45,774 nucleotides of DNA. Source: GCA-016699975 sp964420045. GTDB lineage: Bacteria > Patescibacteriota > Minisyncoccia > Moranbacterales > UBA1568. The stretch lies in the NCBI GenBank assembly GCA_964420045.1, contig CAYQPQ010000007.1:1-45774 (forward strand). Reading direction: 5' to 3'. Both the position numbers and the translations under genes were made by a program. The notes beneath the pieces were generated by a model, which did not search any database, was not told where the DNA came from, and saw nothing but the letters and a program-made list of their open reading frames with translations. Below are positions 14,967 to 23,318 of this stretch, one piece after another (the stretch's first letter is position 1; each line of letters starts with the position of its first letter).

Positions 14967-16169
14967 ATGCGTATTGCATTCATCGGACAGAAAGGTATTC
15001 CGACAAAGTCTGGCGGCGTTGAAAAATATGTTGAGCAACTTGCTATTCGCATGGCGGAGAAAGGGCATGATGTCTTTGTCTACGCGCGAGCGCATTACAC
15101 TGATCCGGAACTTCACGCTTGGAAGGGTGTGCATATCATTCATGTGCCGACTATTCCAACGAAGCACTTGGATGCTTTTTCGCATACACTACTTGCTACG
15201 GTACACGCGCTGTTTCATCGCTACGATATTATCCACTATCAGGCGATCGGACCGTCGATGCTGTCCTTTGTTCCTGCGATGCTGTTGCGCCACGCGCAGG
15301 TTGTTTCTACGTTTCACTGCCGTGACTATTTCCACAAAAAGTGGGGGTTGATTGCGAAAACAGCGCTTCGTTTCGGCGAGTGGGTTGCGTGTCGAGTGCC
15401 CAAGAAGACGATTGTTGTTTCGAAAGAGCTTCGTGAGTATGCGAAGAAAGTCTACCATCGTCAAACGGAATTTATTCCGAACGGAGCTAACATATCGGAA
15501 AAGGCGATGGCGACCACGCTGGGCGATTTTGGGCTTCGTGAAGGGCGTTATGTGCTTTCGGTTGGGCGGCTTGTAGGACACAAAGGGGTGCACTATCTCA
15601 TCAAGGCGTTTCTCGAGCTTGAAGATACGAACAAATTGCCAAACAATACAAAGCTGGTCATTGTCGGTTCGCACGCGAATACTCAGGACTATGAAGCGTA
15701 TCTGCGTCTCATGGCAAAGGGTCGAGAAAATGTACTGTTCCTGGGCGAACGTTTCGGCCGAGAACTCGAAGAACTCTTCTCGCATGCGGGGCTTTTTGTG
15801 CAGCCGTCGGAGTCCGAGGGAATGCCAATTGTGCTGCTTGAATCGATGGCGCATGCTCTGCCGACGCTTGCGAGTGACATCCGAGTCCATCGAGAAGTGC
15901 TGTCCGGCGTTGGTATTCTTTTTCAGAACAAGAATGTTGCTGATCTTCGCGACAAGATGGCGTTTCTCCTGAATGCGCCGGAAGAAGGCGAGCGTCTCGG
16001 ACGCGCCGCGCAGAATCGTATTCGAGAGGAGTACTCTTGGGATGCTATTGCGGAGAAGACGCTCTCTGTCTACGAAAGCCTGCTTCCTCATCGGAAACAA
16101 CGGAATCAGCCGAATATTCGGAAACGATTCCATACTCATGGCATTCGCTCAATCGGAACTGAACTCTGA
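14967..16169 (+). CDS. GT4-family glycosyltransferase (rhamnosyltransferase-like)
   Basis: GT-B enzyme of 400 residues. It opens with MRIAFIGQKGIPTKSGGVEKY, the diagnostic glycine-rich loop of GT4 enzymes with a DUF1972-type N-terminus. Many of those transfer rhamnose or related sugars to surface glycans. The donor domain has YVLSVGRLVGHKGVHYLIKAF and the E-x7-E region PSESEGMPIVLLESMAHALP. It ends with a basic 40-residue tail (HRKQRNQPNIRKRFHTHG) that may touch the membrane. The next gene starts within its stop codon (TGATG), so it is co-translated with the Wzz-like protein. Confidence 0.92.
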   Translation: MRIAFIGQKGIPTKSGGVEKYVEQLAIRMAEKGHDVFVYARAHYTDPELHAWKGVHIIHVPTIPTKHLDAFSHTLLATVHALFHRYDIIHYQAIGPSMLSFVPAMLLRHAQVVSTFHCRDYFHKKWGLIAKTALRFGEWVACRVPKKTIVVSKELREYAKKVYHRQTEFIPNGANISEKAMATTLGDFGLREGRYVLSVGRLVGHKGVHYLIKAFLELEDTNKLPNNTKLVIVGSHANTQDYEAYLRLMAKGRENVLFLGERFGRELEELFSHAGLFVQPSESEGMPIVLLESMAHALPTLASDIRVHREVLSGVGILFQNKNVADLRDKMAFLLNAPEEGERLGRAAQNRIREEYSWDAIAEKTLSVYESLLPHRKQRNQPNIRKRFHTHGIRSIGTEL

Positions 16170-17677
16170 TGAAATTCTCCACAACCGTATCAAGAATATT
16201 TCCACGGTATTTTTTCCTGCTCTTCGCGGTGTTCTTTGCGACGGGATTCTTTGCGTTCTACGAATCCTTCCGTGTATATCGTGCGGAAGCGGAACTGATT
16301 GTGGTGTCACAGGGATCGGCATCGCCATCCGGAATCGCTCAAACGCTTTCGCATATTCCTGAGACACTCGCTTTCTATGACCGGCTTCGAGTGGATCATA
16401 GCAATGTGAGCGATCCTTGGGCAGGGGACTCTCCTCTTGATCGGAAACTCGCATGGGATCGCGTTATCGATTCATCTTCGTCTGACGGAAGCGGCATCAT
16501 CTTGCTTTCGGTTGTTGGTCCCGATTCGGAACAGGCAGACGCATTGCTGAATGCATCGGTGGAAACGCTCTATGGTTTTTCGGGGCGGCTGTATAATCGA
16601 GATGCGGAAGCGGATATCCGGTTGCTTGAGAAATCTATTGTGTATCCGGTGGTGACGAATATGTGGGCGCTCGTTTCATTGAGTGCCGCGTGCGCGGTGC
16701 TTACTGCATTGATCGTTTCGCTGCTCTTTCAACATGTGTCAGATCTTTTGAATCAATCAACCTTCTCCGAAGGAAGAGAAGGAGCATACATTCGTTCGAG
16801 GCGCATCTTCTTGAAAGAAAGAAAAGAAAAAGAGAAGATTCGCCCAGTGGGATCATTTCTGGATATTTCATCAGCAGGAAAAGTTGTCGAACAGCTCGAC
16901 AGTTTGGCGGAATATTCGCAATCGGTATCGCCGAATACTTCCGGGGGAAATACTCTGCGAGCCACTTCGCTGGATGAGGTTGTTGAGCGCGTCCAAGAAC
17001 TTGCTCAAAAGCCGGAGCAGCCGAGTATGGAAACGTACGCAGGTGATGATGTCAATCCTCTAGAGGAGCAGGAAAGACAAATGCTCAAAGAGTATGCTGT
17101 GCCGAAAACCAATGATGAACCGGAGGATATTTGGGAAAAGCAACACTTCTCTTTGTCTGATTCAGCTGGAAAAATGCGGATTGGCATGAAGGCATTTGGT
17201 GAAGAACAAGTCATTCAAAGTGACCATTCCAACAAAGCGGCTGCAAACGTCGAACCAGACACGAGTGACGTGTTGAAAGAAAACGAAGTCATTGCCGCAA
17301 GTGAAACTCCCGAGTCTCGTCCGGTGGTGGCGAGTGAAGAAAGATCTCAATTTTCGGATGTTTCCTCGCAATCTCCGAAGAGAGAACAGTGTTCGGAAGA
17401 ATCTCAAACGAGGGAATCTTCGCCGATGAAGGATGTGGAGCATTCGAATGTTCCGGGGAATCTCGTGACGGTTTCGGCGCAAGATTTTACCTGGGAAAAG
17501 TTTCTCTTTCAGAATGAAAAGGGTGATGCGAAGGTCTCCGGCGATAGGGCGCACGATGTGGCATTGGAAACACAATCAACCGCCGCATCTGTTTCGAAGC
17601 CAGAAGTCGAGAAACACGAACCGACGCCGGAAGAGTTAAAGGCTCGGCTCAATCAACTTTTGCGAGGCGAACTCTAG
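16169..17677 (+). CDS. Wzz-like membrane protein with long disordered cytoplasmic tail
   Basis: Two-helix protein of 502 residues. Helix 1 is at residues ~12-32 (FPRYFFLLFAVFFATGFFAFYES), an external domain of ~125 residues follows, and helix 2 is at ~165-185 (MWALVSLSAACAVLTALIVSLLF). This is the layout of polysaccharide co-polymerases, like the 5632 product, though the two differ in sequence. About 310 residues then follow that are Glu/Ser/Lys-rich and low in hydrophobics, hence probably disordered. Short conserved-looking ends (GSFLDISSAGKVVEQLDSL; PTPEELKARLNQLLRGEL) may be docking helices. No kinase motif (Walker A) is present. Coupled to the upstream glycosyltransferase by TGATG overlap. 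Confidence 0.75.
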   Translation: MKFSTTVSRIFPRYFFLLFAVFFATGFFAFYESFRVYRAEAELIVVSQGSASPSGIAQTLSHIPETLAFYDRLRVDHSNVSDPWAGDSPLDRKLAWDRVIDSSSSDGSGIILLSVVGPDSEQADALLNASVETLYGFSGRLYNRDAEADIRLLEKSIVYPVVTNMWALVSLSAACAVLTALIVSLLFQHVSDLLNQSTFSEGREGAYIRSRRIFLKERKEKEKIRPVGSFLDISSAGKVVEQLDSLAEYSQSVSPNTSGGNTLRATSLDEVVERVQELAQKPEQPSMETYAGDDVNPLEEQERQMLKEYAVPKTNDEPEDIWEKQHFSLSDSAGKMRIGMKAFGEEQVIQSDHSNKAAANVEPDTSDVLKENEVIAASETPESRPVVASEERSQFSDVSSQSPKREQCSEESQTRESSPMKDVEHSNVPGNLVTVSAQDFTWEKFLFQNEKGDAKVSGDRAHDVALETQSTAASVSKPEVEKHEPTPEELKARLNQLLRGEL

Positions 17678-17718
17678 GTATTGTACTTGTCTCTCTTTCT
17701 GTTGACGACACTTTTTGT

Positions 17719-19104
17719 ATGAAGCGATATTCTTGGAAATTTTGGATACTGTTTTGGTCGATATCTTTCGTCTTGCTTTCGGCGTGGTTTTGTTTTCTTG
17801 AAATACGGAACGGCCATTGGAACTTTTTTGATGCGCCGGCACGCGTACTTCCTGTCTCAACCGAGACGAGAAAGGATATGCGCGCGCTTCTGTCGATTGC
17901 GGATTTCGTGCTCAAAAAAGACGATGTGACACGAACCTATCTCATTCTCTTCCAGAATAATTACGAGCTTCGTCCCGGCGGCGGCTTTATCGGATCGTTC
18001 GGTATTGTGAAAATACGAAACGGCGAGTTGCTCGATTTTGCCGTGCATGATACGGGGAACTTCGATGGACGTATTCCCTCGACGGTATCACCGCCCTATC
18101 CGATGAAAGAGCTCCTCCGCATCGACTCATGGAAGCTGCGCGATTCGAATTATTCTCCGGACTTCCCGACCAATGCCAAGCAGGCGGAAGTGTTCTATCA
18201 AATGGGTTCCGGCGGCGAATCATTCGACGGCATTGTCGGCATTACAACCGATGTGCTTATTTCATTTCTTGGCATTACCGGTCCGGTTGAAGTGCCAGGG
18301 TACCCCGGCACCTATGGCGGAGAAAGCGCCGTGTGGGATCTTGAGTATCAAGTGGAGAAGGGTTTCCTGGATCAGGGTATCGAGCGCGGGGATCGAAAGT
18401 CCATGATGAATCTCTTGGGATTGCAGGTGCTTGATCGGGTGAAGTCTTTGAGTCTTGCGGATCGATATCGATTGTTCGAGGCGGCGCTTGCCGATCTTCA
18501 TGCGAAAGACATTCAACTGTTCTTCGATGATGAGAGCGTGGCACAGAAAATATGGGACGCCGGCTGGGACGGATCAGTGGATCAGTCATGGAAGAACGAT
18601 TCGTTCTTGGCGGTCGATGCGAACTTGGGTGCGTGGAAGAGTGACTACTTTGTGAAGCGCTCCTATGAGTACACAGTCGACTTTTCCAAAGAGAAGCCGG
18701 AAGCGCGTTTTGCTATCACCTATAATCACACCGCGACGGAAAAGGACTGGCGCGTGAACAATTATCAGTCGTTCTTTCGGTTGTATGTGCCGAAGGGGAG
18801 TTGGCTGGTGTCTTCGGAGGGATTCTCAAGTGAGCCGGTGTTTGGCGAAGAACTTGGTCGGAAGACACTTGGAGGCATTGTGCGGGTTCCGCTCGGAACG
18901 GAGAAAACAGCCTCATTGACCTATGCGCTTCCCGATACGATTTCTTCCTCGTTCTATGAGCTCGATATCGAGAAGCAGCCAGGATTGCATCGCATCCCTG
19001 TCTCAGTGACGGTGATCAAGAAAGACGGATCGAGAATTCGCAAGCAATTCGTGCTCGAGAGAAATGTTCGTCTCTCGGCAACTGGTGAATTGATTGATCA
19101 ATAA
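17719..19104 (+). CDS. DUF4012-domain membrane-anchored protein
   Basis: Extracytoplasmic protein of 461 residues held by one N-terminal helix (WKFWILFWSISFVLLSAWFCF). The DUF4012 signature is clear: TYLILFQNNYELRPGGGFIGSFG, followed by FDGIVGITTDVLISFLGITGPVEVPGY and the later YFVKRSYEYTVDF. This family is widespread in Patescibacteria and actinobacteria, often beside exopolysaccharide genes, and its biochemical function is not established. A C-terminal beta-rich part (residues ~320-460) follows. It starts 41 bases after the Wzz-like gene, at the end of the glycan cluster and before secA. The conserved neighbourhood fits a role in glycan export or anchoring (inference). Confidence 0.9.
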   Translation: MKRYSWKFWILFWSISFVLLSAWFCFLEIRNGHWNFFDAPARVLPVSTETRKDMRALLSIADFVLKKDDVTRTYLILFQNNYELRPGGGFIGSFGIVKIRNGELLDFAVHDTGNFDGRIPSTVSPPYPMKELLRIDSWKLRDSNYSPDFPTNAKQAEVFYQMGSGGESFDGIVGITTDVLISFLGITGPVEVPGYPGTYGGESAVWDLEYQVEKGFLDQGIERGDRKSMMNLLGLQVLDRVKSLSLADRYRLFEAALADLHAKDIQLFFDDESVAQKIWDAGWDGSVDQSWKNDSFLAVDANLGAWKSDYFVKRSYEYTVDFSKEKPEARFAITYNHTATEKDWRVNNYQSFFRLYVPKGSWLVSSEGFSSEPVFGEELGRKTLGGIVRVPLGTEKTASLTYALPDTISSSFYELDIEKQPGLHRIPVSVTVIKKDGSRIRKQFVLERNVRLSATGELIDQ

Positions 19105-19131
19105 TGTGCATCGAAATCTCCGGGAGTTGTT

Positions 19132-19160
19132 TTGACTTTGCCTCTGATTCGCCCTAGAAT
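19132..19160 (+). promoter_or_regulatory. Promoter of secA
   Basis: TTGACT (19132-19137), 17-base spacer, TAGAAT (19155-19160), 35 bases before the start codon. There is no SD in the leader. Confidence 0.8.
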
Positions 19161-19195
19161 ACAGGGGCTTTTCTTTCTTTCCTCAACGTATCTCT

Positions 19196-21838
19196 ATGGG
19201 ACTCTTTGCAAAGATTTTCGGGTCGAATGATCGAGTAATAGCGAAATTGCGGCCGGCGGTCGCGCGGATAAATGCATATGAAGCGAAAATAGCAGCGCTT
19301 TCCGACGATGCCTTGCGAGCGAAGACGGAAGAGTTTCGCGCACGTCTTGCAAAGGGTGCTTCGCTCGATCAATTGCTTCCGGAGGCGTTTGCGGTTGTAC
19401 GCGAGGTGGCGAAGCGCATTATCGGCGAACGTCACTACGATGTTCAGCTGATGGGTGGCATGGTGCTGCATCAGGGGAAAATTGCCGAAATGAAAACGGG
19501 CGAAGGAAAGACGCTTACTTCGACGCTCGCCATTTATCTCAATGCACTCGCCGGGAAGGGCGTGCATGTTGTGACGGTGAACGACTACCTCGCGAAGCGC
19601 GATGCGAATTGGATGGGGTCAGTCTATCACGCGCTCGGACTGTCGACAGCGTGCATTCTTCAACAGGGCATTTCGTATCGCTACACGCCGACCGTGATTG
19701 ATCGGGACGAGGTAAGCGTCGAGCCGGAGAATCTTATTTCGATTTCACGTCGCGAAGCGTATGCAGCGGATATTACCTACGGAACGAACAATGAATTCGG
19801 TTTCGACTATTTGCGCGATAATATGGTGCAAAATGTCGAACAAATGGTGCAGCGAGAACTCTTCTATGCGATTGTCGATGAGGTAGACTCGATACTGATC
19901 GACGAGGCGCGGACACCACTTATCATCTCTGCGCCGGATGCGGAATCAACAAGGCTGTATCAACAATTTGCGAGCATTGTGCCGCGACTCAAGAATGAGG
20001 AAGACTATGCGGTGGATGAGAAAATGAAGTCGATTTCTATTACCGAAGCGGGCATTGCCAAGGTGGAGCAGTCGCTTGGCATTGGAAATATCTATGAATC
20101 CGGTCGCGTGCAGTATGTGCATCACTTGGAGCAGTCGCTCAAAGCGGAAGTGATTTTCAAACGCGATCGCGACTATGTCGTAAAGGACGGCGAGGTCATT
20201 ATTGTAGACGATTTCACAGGTCGCCTCATGGTCGGGCGACGCTACAGTGACGGATTGCATCAAGCGATCGAAGCGAAGGAGCATGTTGCGGTGCAGAAGG
20301 AGTCTCGAACGCTTGCGACGATCACGTTTCAAAACTACTTCCGCCTCTATGAAAAGCTCGCCGGCATGACGGGGACGGCAATGACGAGCGCCGAGGAATT
20401 TCGCAAGGTCTATGAAATAGATTCGATAGAAATTCCTACAAATAAAACTCTGATTCGGAAGGACTTTCCGGATATTGTCTACAAAACCGAAGAAGAAAAA
20501 TTTCGCGCAATTGCCAAGAAACTCCAAACACTTCGCGAAAAAGGGCAACCGGCGTTGGTAGGCACAATCGCGATCGAGAAATCGGAATACCTGAGCGCGC
20601 TCCTCTCTCGCGAGGGCGTGCCTCATGAAGTGCTGAATGCGAAGAATCACGAACACGAAGCGGCAATCGTCGCGCGTGCGGGGCAGCTTGGCTCGGTGAC
20701 GATTGCGACGAATATGGCCGGTCGCGGTACGGATATCAAGCTGGGTGAAGGCGTTCGTGAAGTGGGCGGACTCTGTATCATCGGCACGGAGCGGCACGAA
20801 GCGCGGCGCATTGACAATCAGCTGCGCGGTCGCGCGGGCAGGCAGGGAGATCCGGGCACGTCGCAATTCTATGTCTCGCTCGAAGATGAGTTGATGCGGC
20901 GTTTCGGCGGCGACACGCTCAAGAACATGATGACCAAGCTTCGTCTTCCGGAAGATGAACCGATTCAGAACGGTCTTATTTCAAGAACGATCGAAAGCGC
21001 GCAGAACAAAATTGAGGGATTCAACTTCGACATCAGAAAGCACGTCCTTGAATATGATGACGTGATGAATAAGCAGCGAGAGGTGGTATATCGTCGTCGG
21101 CGAATTGCGCTTCGTGCGAATGATATGCGAAGTGAGACGTTTCGGCTTCTTGGGGAAGAATTGGAGAAGATACTTTCGGCGCATGCCGTGTCCGAGGATG
21201 GCGGCTGGGATATGAAATCGATTCTCGATGATGCGAAGAATCTCTTTCCGATAGACGAGAAAAAGATGCAGAGTCGTCTCGACGCAATTCTCCGCGATAC
21301 CTCCAAAGAGCAGCCGGCAAAAATTTCCGCTGCCATCGAAGCGTTTCTCGGTGAGGCGAAAGTGGAATACGGAAGAAAAGAGAATGAGATACAGGGCGAT
21401 GCCTGGAATCATGTTCAGAGAGCGGTATTTCTTCGGACGCTCGACGCTTTGTGGATGAATCACCTCGACGAAATCGACTATCTTCGCCAGGGAATCGGGC
21501 TGCGCGGCTATGGGCAGCGAGACCCGCTTGTTGAGTATAAGCGCGAAGCGTTCAATATGTTTGTTGTGCTGTTGGAAAGTATTCGCACCACGTACCTCTC
21601 GACGATATTCAAAATGGTCGCCGTGCCCGCTGAGCAACAAGTCTCGGCGATTCCACAGGATGCCGAATATCAAGGTGCCGAAGAATCGCCATCGTTTTCA
21701 ATGCTGGAAGATTCTCAACGAGCAGTATCCTCGGCACAGAAGACGCAGAAGCCGATTTCTACTGGTCCGAAGGTTGGCCGAAACGACCCCTGTCCGTGCG
21801 GGAGTGGGAAGAAGTATAAGAAGTGCCATGGGAAATAA
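19196..21838 (+). CDS. secA: Preprotein translocase ATPase SecA
   Basis: ATP-driven motor that pushes unfolded preproteins through SecYEG. The 880-residue chain is full length. Landmarks: MGLFAKIFGSNDR start; Walker A TGEGKT at ~101-106; DEVDSILIDEARTPLII (DEAD-box type Walker B, ~residue 228) then the preprotein cross-linking domain; ATNMAGRGTDIKLG and RIDNQLRGRAGRQGDPG of the second nucleotide-binding fold. The C-terminal SEC-C zinc ligand set is DPCPCGSGKKYKKCHGK (three Cys and His). It has its own promoter and lies upstream of prfB-ftsEX, as in several Firmicutes, though separated from prfB by three genes and a tRNA. Confidence 0.98.
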   Translation: MGLFAKIFGSNDRVIAKLRPAVARINAYEAKIAALSDDALRAKTEEFRARLAKGASLDQLLPEAFAVVREVAKRIIGERHYDVQLMGGMVLHQGKIAEMKTGEGKTLTSTLAIYLNALAGKGVHVVTVNDYLAKRDANWMGSVYHALGLSTACILQQGISYRYTPTVIDRDEVSVEPENLISISRREAYAADITYGTNNEFGFDYLRDNMVQNVEQMVQRELFYAIVDEVDSILIDEARTPLIISAPDAESTRLYQQFASIVPRLKNEEDYAVDEKMKSISITEAGIAKVEQSLGIGNIYESGRVQYVHHLEQSLKAEVIFKRDRDYVVKDGEVIIVDDFTGRLMVGRRYSDGLHQAIEAKEHVAVQKESRTLATITFQNYFRLYEKLAGMTGTAMTSAEEFRKVYEIDSIEIPTNKTLIRKDFPDIVYKTEEEKFRAIAKKLQTLREKGQPALVGTIAIEKSEYLSALLSREGVPHEVLNAKNHEHEAAIVARAGQLGSVTIATNMAGRGTDIKLGEGVREVGGLCIIGTERHEARRIDNQLRGRAGRQGDPGTSQFYVSLEDELMRRFGGDTLKNMMTKLRLPEDEPIQNGLISRTIESAQNKIEGFNFDIRKHVLEYDDVMNKQREVVYRRRRIALRANDMRSETFRLLGEELEKILSAHAVSEDGGWDMKSILDDAKNLFPIDEKKMQSRLDAILRDTSKEQPAKISAAIEAFLGEAKVEYGRKENEIQGDAWNHVQRAVFLRTLDALWMNHLDEIDYLRQGIGLRGYGQRDPLVEYKREAFNMFVVLLESIRTTYLSTIFKMVAVPAEQQVSAIPQDAEYQGAEESPSFSMLEDSQRAVSSAQKTQKPISTGPKVGRNDPCPCGSGKKYKKCHGK

Positions 21839-21848
21839 ATAAAAAGAT

Positions 21849-22175
21849 ATGCACCAGTCAGAAAATGTAAAAATTGTGGTGTTTGTGCCGATACCACATG
21901 CGGACAGTGTTCGCGAAGCCATTGGGAATGTTGGCGCTGGAAGAATCGGGAACTATACATGGTGTAGTTTCTCCTCAGTTGGTATCGGCCGTTTTAAAGC
22001 GGGAGATGGTGCGCATCCTGCAATCGGCGAAGTCGGAAAGCTCGAATCTGTTCAAGAGGAAAGGATAGAATTTGTATGTGATCGTAAACTCATAAGTGAT
22101 GTTGTCGCTGCTATAAAATTAGTGCATCCTTATGAAGAGGTGGCACTGGATATACACCCGCTGGAGGAACTCTAG
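21849..22175 (+). CDS. YqfO/NIF3-like inserted-domain protein (108 aa)
   Basis: Stand-alone version of the small alpha/beta domain that is inserted in bacterial NIF3/YqfO proteins and is related in fold to CutA/PII. Seen: VKIVVFVPIPHADSVREAIGNVGAGRIGNYTWCSFSSVGIGRF at the start, GDGAHPAIGEVGKLESVQEERIEFVCDRK in the middle and KLVHPYEEVALDIHPL at the end, all typical. The HPYEE segment is the usual C-terminal hallmark. Exact role is unknown; the fold often forms trimers and binds small ligands or metals. It starts 10 bases after secA, so it is probably in the secA transcript. Confidence 0.85.
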   Translation: MHQSENVKIVVFVPIPHADSVREAIGNVGAGRIGNYTWCSFSSVGIGRFKAGDGAHPAIGEVGKLESVQEERIEFVCDRKLISDVVAAIKLVHPYEEVALDIHPLEEL

Positions 22176-22188
22176 ATTTTGAAAAAAG

Positions 22189-22671
22189 ATGAAAAGTGTC
22201 ATGGAAAAGGGGATGCAGAAATTCGGTGTGGAGGATATTGTGCCGGTGCTTGTGCGGATACAGCCGTCGCCGAAGTATGGCGGGGTGGGAGTGTTTGCTA
22301 TGAGAGATATCGATTGTGGGACCGTGCTCTGTGATGCGAAGAAGGTTGCAGATCAGGTTCATATTTCATGGGCGGAACTTGCTGATCTTGATGCGGTGAC
22401 GCGGAAATATATGCTGGAATTTTGTGCGCAAGATGAGGAAGGCATCTTCAGTCCGCAGGACTTGAATTATTTGCCTGTTCCGGCGCATATGAATCATCAC
22501 TGCGAAGCGAATGCCGCTTGCGATGTGGGGAGCAACTTTGTTGCTATCATGGATATCAAGAAGGGCGAAGAAATATTCCTTGACTACTCGCTCCTTATCT
22601 CCAATCCCGCGTATTCCATGAAGTGTGCTTGCGGATCAAAGAAATGCCGAAAGTTAATCAGATCTTTGTGA
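22189..22671 (+). CDS. SET-domain protein (putative protein-lysine methyltransferase)
   Basis: Compact SET domain of 160 residues. It has the N-terminal GGVGVFAMRDIDCGTVL (S-adenosylmethionine side), the MNHHCEANA version of the NHxC pseudoknot motif (Asn102, His103, Cys105), and GEEIFLDYS with the catalytic tyrosine region (~127-134). A post-SET cysteine cluster CACGSKKC (146-153) could bind zinc together with Cys105. SET enzymes transfer methyl groups from AdoMet to lysines of proteins; bacterial targets are mostly unknown. Start uncertain: ATG at 22189 or 22201, neither with SD. It stands in a row of small genes between secA and tRNA-Thr. Confidence 0.88.
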   Translation: MKSVMEKGMQKFGVEDIVPVLVRIQPSPKYGGVGVFAMRDIDCGTVLCDAKKVADQVHISWAELADLDAVTRKYMLEFCAQDEEGIFSPQDLNYLPVPAHMNHHCEANAACDVGSNFVAIMDIKKGEEIFLDYSLLISNPAYSMKCACGSKKCRKLIRSL

Positions 22672-22682
22672 AGAAAATACAT

Positions 22683-23021
22683 ATGCAAATAGTGCGAAAA
22701 GATCGGGCAAAGGCATTCAAGAACAGTGCGGCGTGTATGGCGTTTGAATATCCGACCAAGGGCAAAGATATCAATGGAGCGGTTATTGAACTCACAGGTC
22801 GATATCCTGACGCGGGGATGGTGATGAATGAGCAGTGCTCCGAGTTGGTATACATTGTTTCGGGTTCGGGAGTTATTGCATTTGATAGGAAAGAAACCAA
22901 AGTGCATCAGGGTGATGTCGTTTTCATTCCGCCAAAAGAGAAGTACTTCTGGGATGGCACCATGACTCTTTTCATCGCTTCCACTCCGGCATGGTATCCT
23001 GGGCAGTACAAGGAGGTGTAA
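22683..23021 (+). CDS. Small cupin-domain protein
   Basis: Single-domain cupin of 112 residues. Its core strands carry GMVMNEQCSELVYIVSGSGVIAFD (cupin motif 1 region; the first metal His is replaced by Asn/Glu-type residues) and HQGDVVFIPPKEKYFWDG (motif 2 with His). A metal-binding set is therefore incomplete, and a ligand-binding or isomerase-type role is as likely as dioxygenase activity. Start at 22683 rather than 22644, because the latter would overlap the SET gene and add an unrelated leader. It begins 11 bases after the SET gene stop, so the YqfO-SET-cupin trio is probably one operon. Confidence 0.8.
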   Translation: MQIVRKDRAKAFKNSAACMAFEYPTKGKDINGAVIELTGRYPDAGMVMNEQCSELVYIVSGSGVIAFDRKETKVHQGDVVFIPPKEKYFWDGTMTLFIASTPAWYPGQYKEV

Positions 23022-23047
23022 GGACGTTTATTTGCTGTGAGTTGAGC

Positions 23048-23076
23048 TTGATTTCTGCGCAAGATTCTCGTATACT
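23048..23076 (+). promoter_or_regulatory. Promoter of tRNA-Thr
   Basis: TTGATT (23048-23053), 17-base spacer, TATACT (23071-23076), 21 bases before the tRNA 5' end. Confidence 0.8.
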
Positions 23077-23097
23077 TGGCTCTGTATCGCGAGGGAA

Positions 23098-23170
23098 GCC
23101 ACCTTAGCTCAGTTGGTAGAGCGGCACACTCGTAACGTGCAGGTCTGCGGTTCGATCCCGCAAGGTGGCT
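23098..23170 (+). tRNA. tRNA-Thr (anticodon CGU), no encoded CCA
   Basis: Acceptor GCCACCT/AGGTGGC, D arm GCTC-AGTTGGTA-GAGC, anticodon loop CTCGTAA with CGT at 34-36, T arm TGCGG-TTCGATC-CCGCA, discriminator T. The following bases are CAG, so CCA must be added after transcription. Confidence 0.95.
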
Positions 23171-23253
23171 CAGATGATTTCTGTGTGGGGATGCTATGCG
23201 GGTTTACGGTTCCCCGCCTACCGGCAGGCAGGGATCCCGCAAGGTGGCTCAGA
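23154..23253 (+). repeat. 21-nt direct duplication of the tRNA-Thr 3' end
   Basis: Bases 23154-23174 (T-arm half, acceptor 3' strand and CAGA beyond the tRNA) recur exactly at 23233-23253. The interval contains a short G/C palindrome (23213-23233). Such tRNA-tail repeats resemble attachment-site remnants, though nothing integrase-like is present. Confidence 0.85.
23213..23233. repeat. Short GC palindrome, second sighting of the 31764 insert
   Basis: The 14-base word taccggcaggcagg (23219-23232) is the exact reverse complement of 31765-31778 inside palindromic element copy 2. Both lie in a self-complementary ccgcctaccggcaggcagg-type context. It is likely a small dispersed palindrome. Confidence 0.7.
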
Positions 23254-23257
23254 AAAA

Positions 23258-23284
23258 ACATCTCCCACTTCGGGAGTTGTTTTC
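23258..23284 (+). terminator. Intrinsic terminator after tRNA-Thr
   Basis: Arms ctccc (23262-23266) and gggag (23272-23276) with loop acttc, extended by aca/tgt, flanked by A run upstream and TTGTTTT downstream; could work in both directions. Confidence 0.7.
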
Positions 23285-23290
23285 GTTTCG

Positions 23291-23318
23291 AAGGGAGTGT
23301 GATATCATGACGTCATGA
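23291..23318 (+). promoter_or_regulatory. RF2-gene leader: SD plus UGA-ended three-codon minicistron in a perfect palindrome
   Basis: The SD AAGGGAG (23291-23297) is 9 bases from an ATG at 23307 that reads ATG ACG TCA TGA, but 17 bases from the prfB ATG at 23315. The TGA of the minicistron (23316-23318) overlaps the prfB start codon. The whole block tcatgacgtcatga (23305-23318) is a perfect 14-base palindrome. Confidence 0.55.

Noticed and set aside
17700..17728. TTGACG before the DUF4012 gene as a promoter
   Set aside because: A -10 at normal distance would fall inside the coding sequence; the nearest TATGAA is only 10 bases away and is the start codon region.
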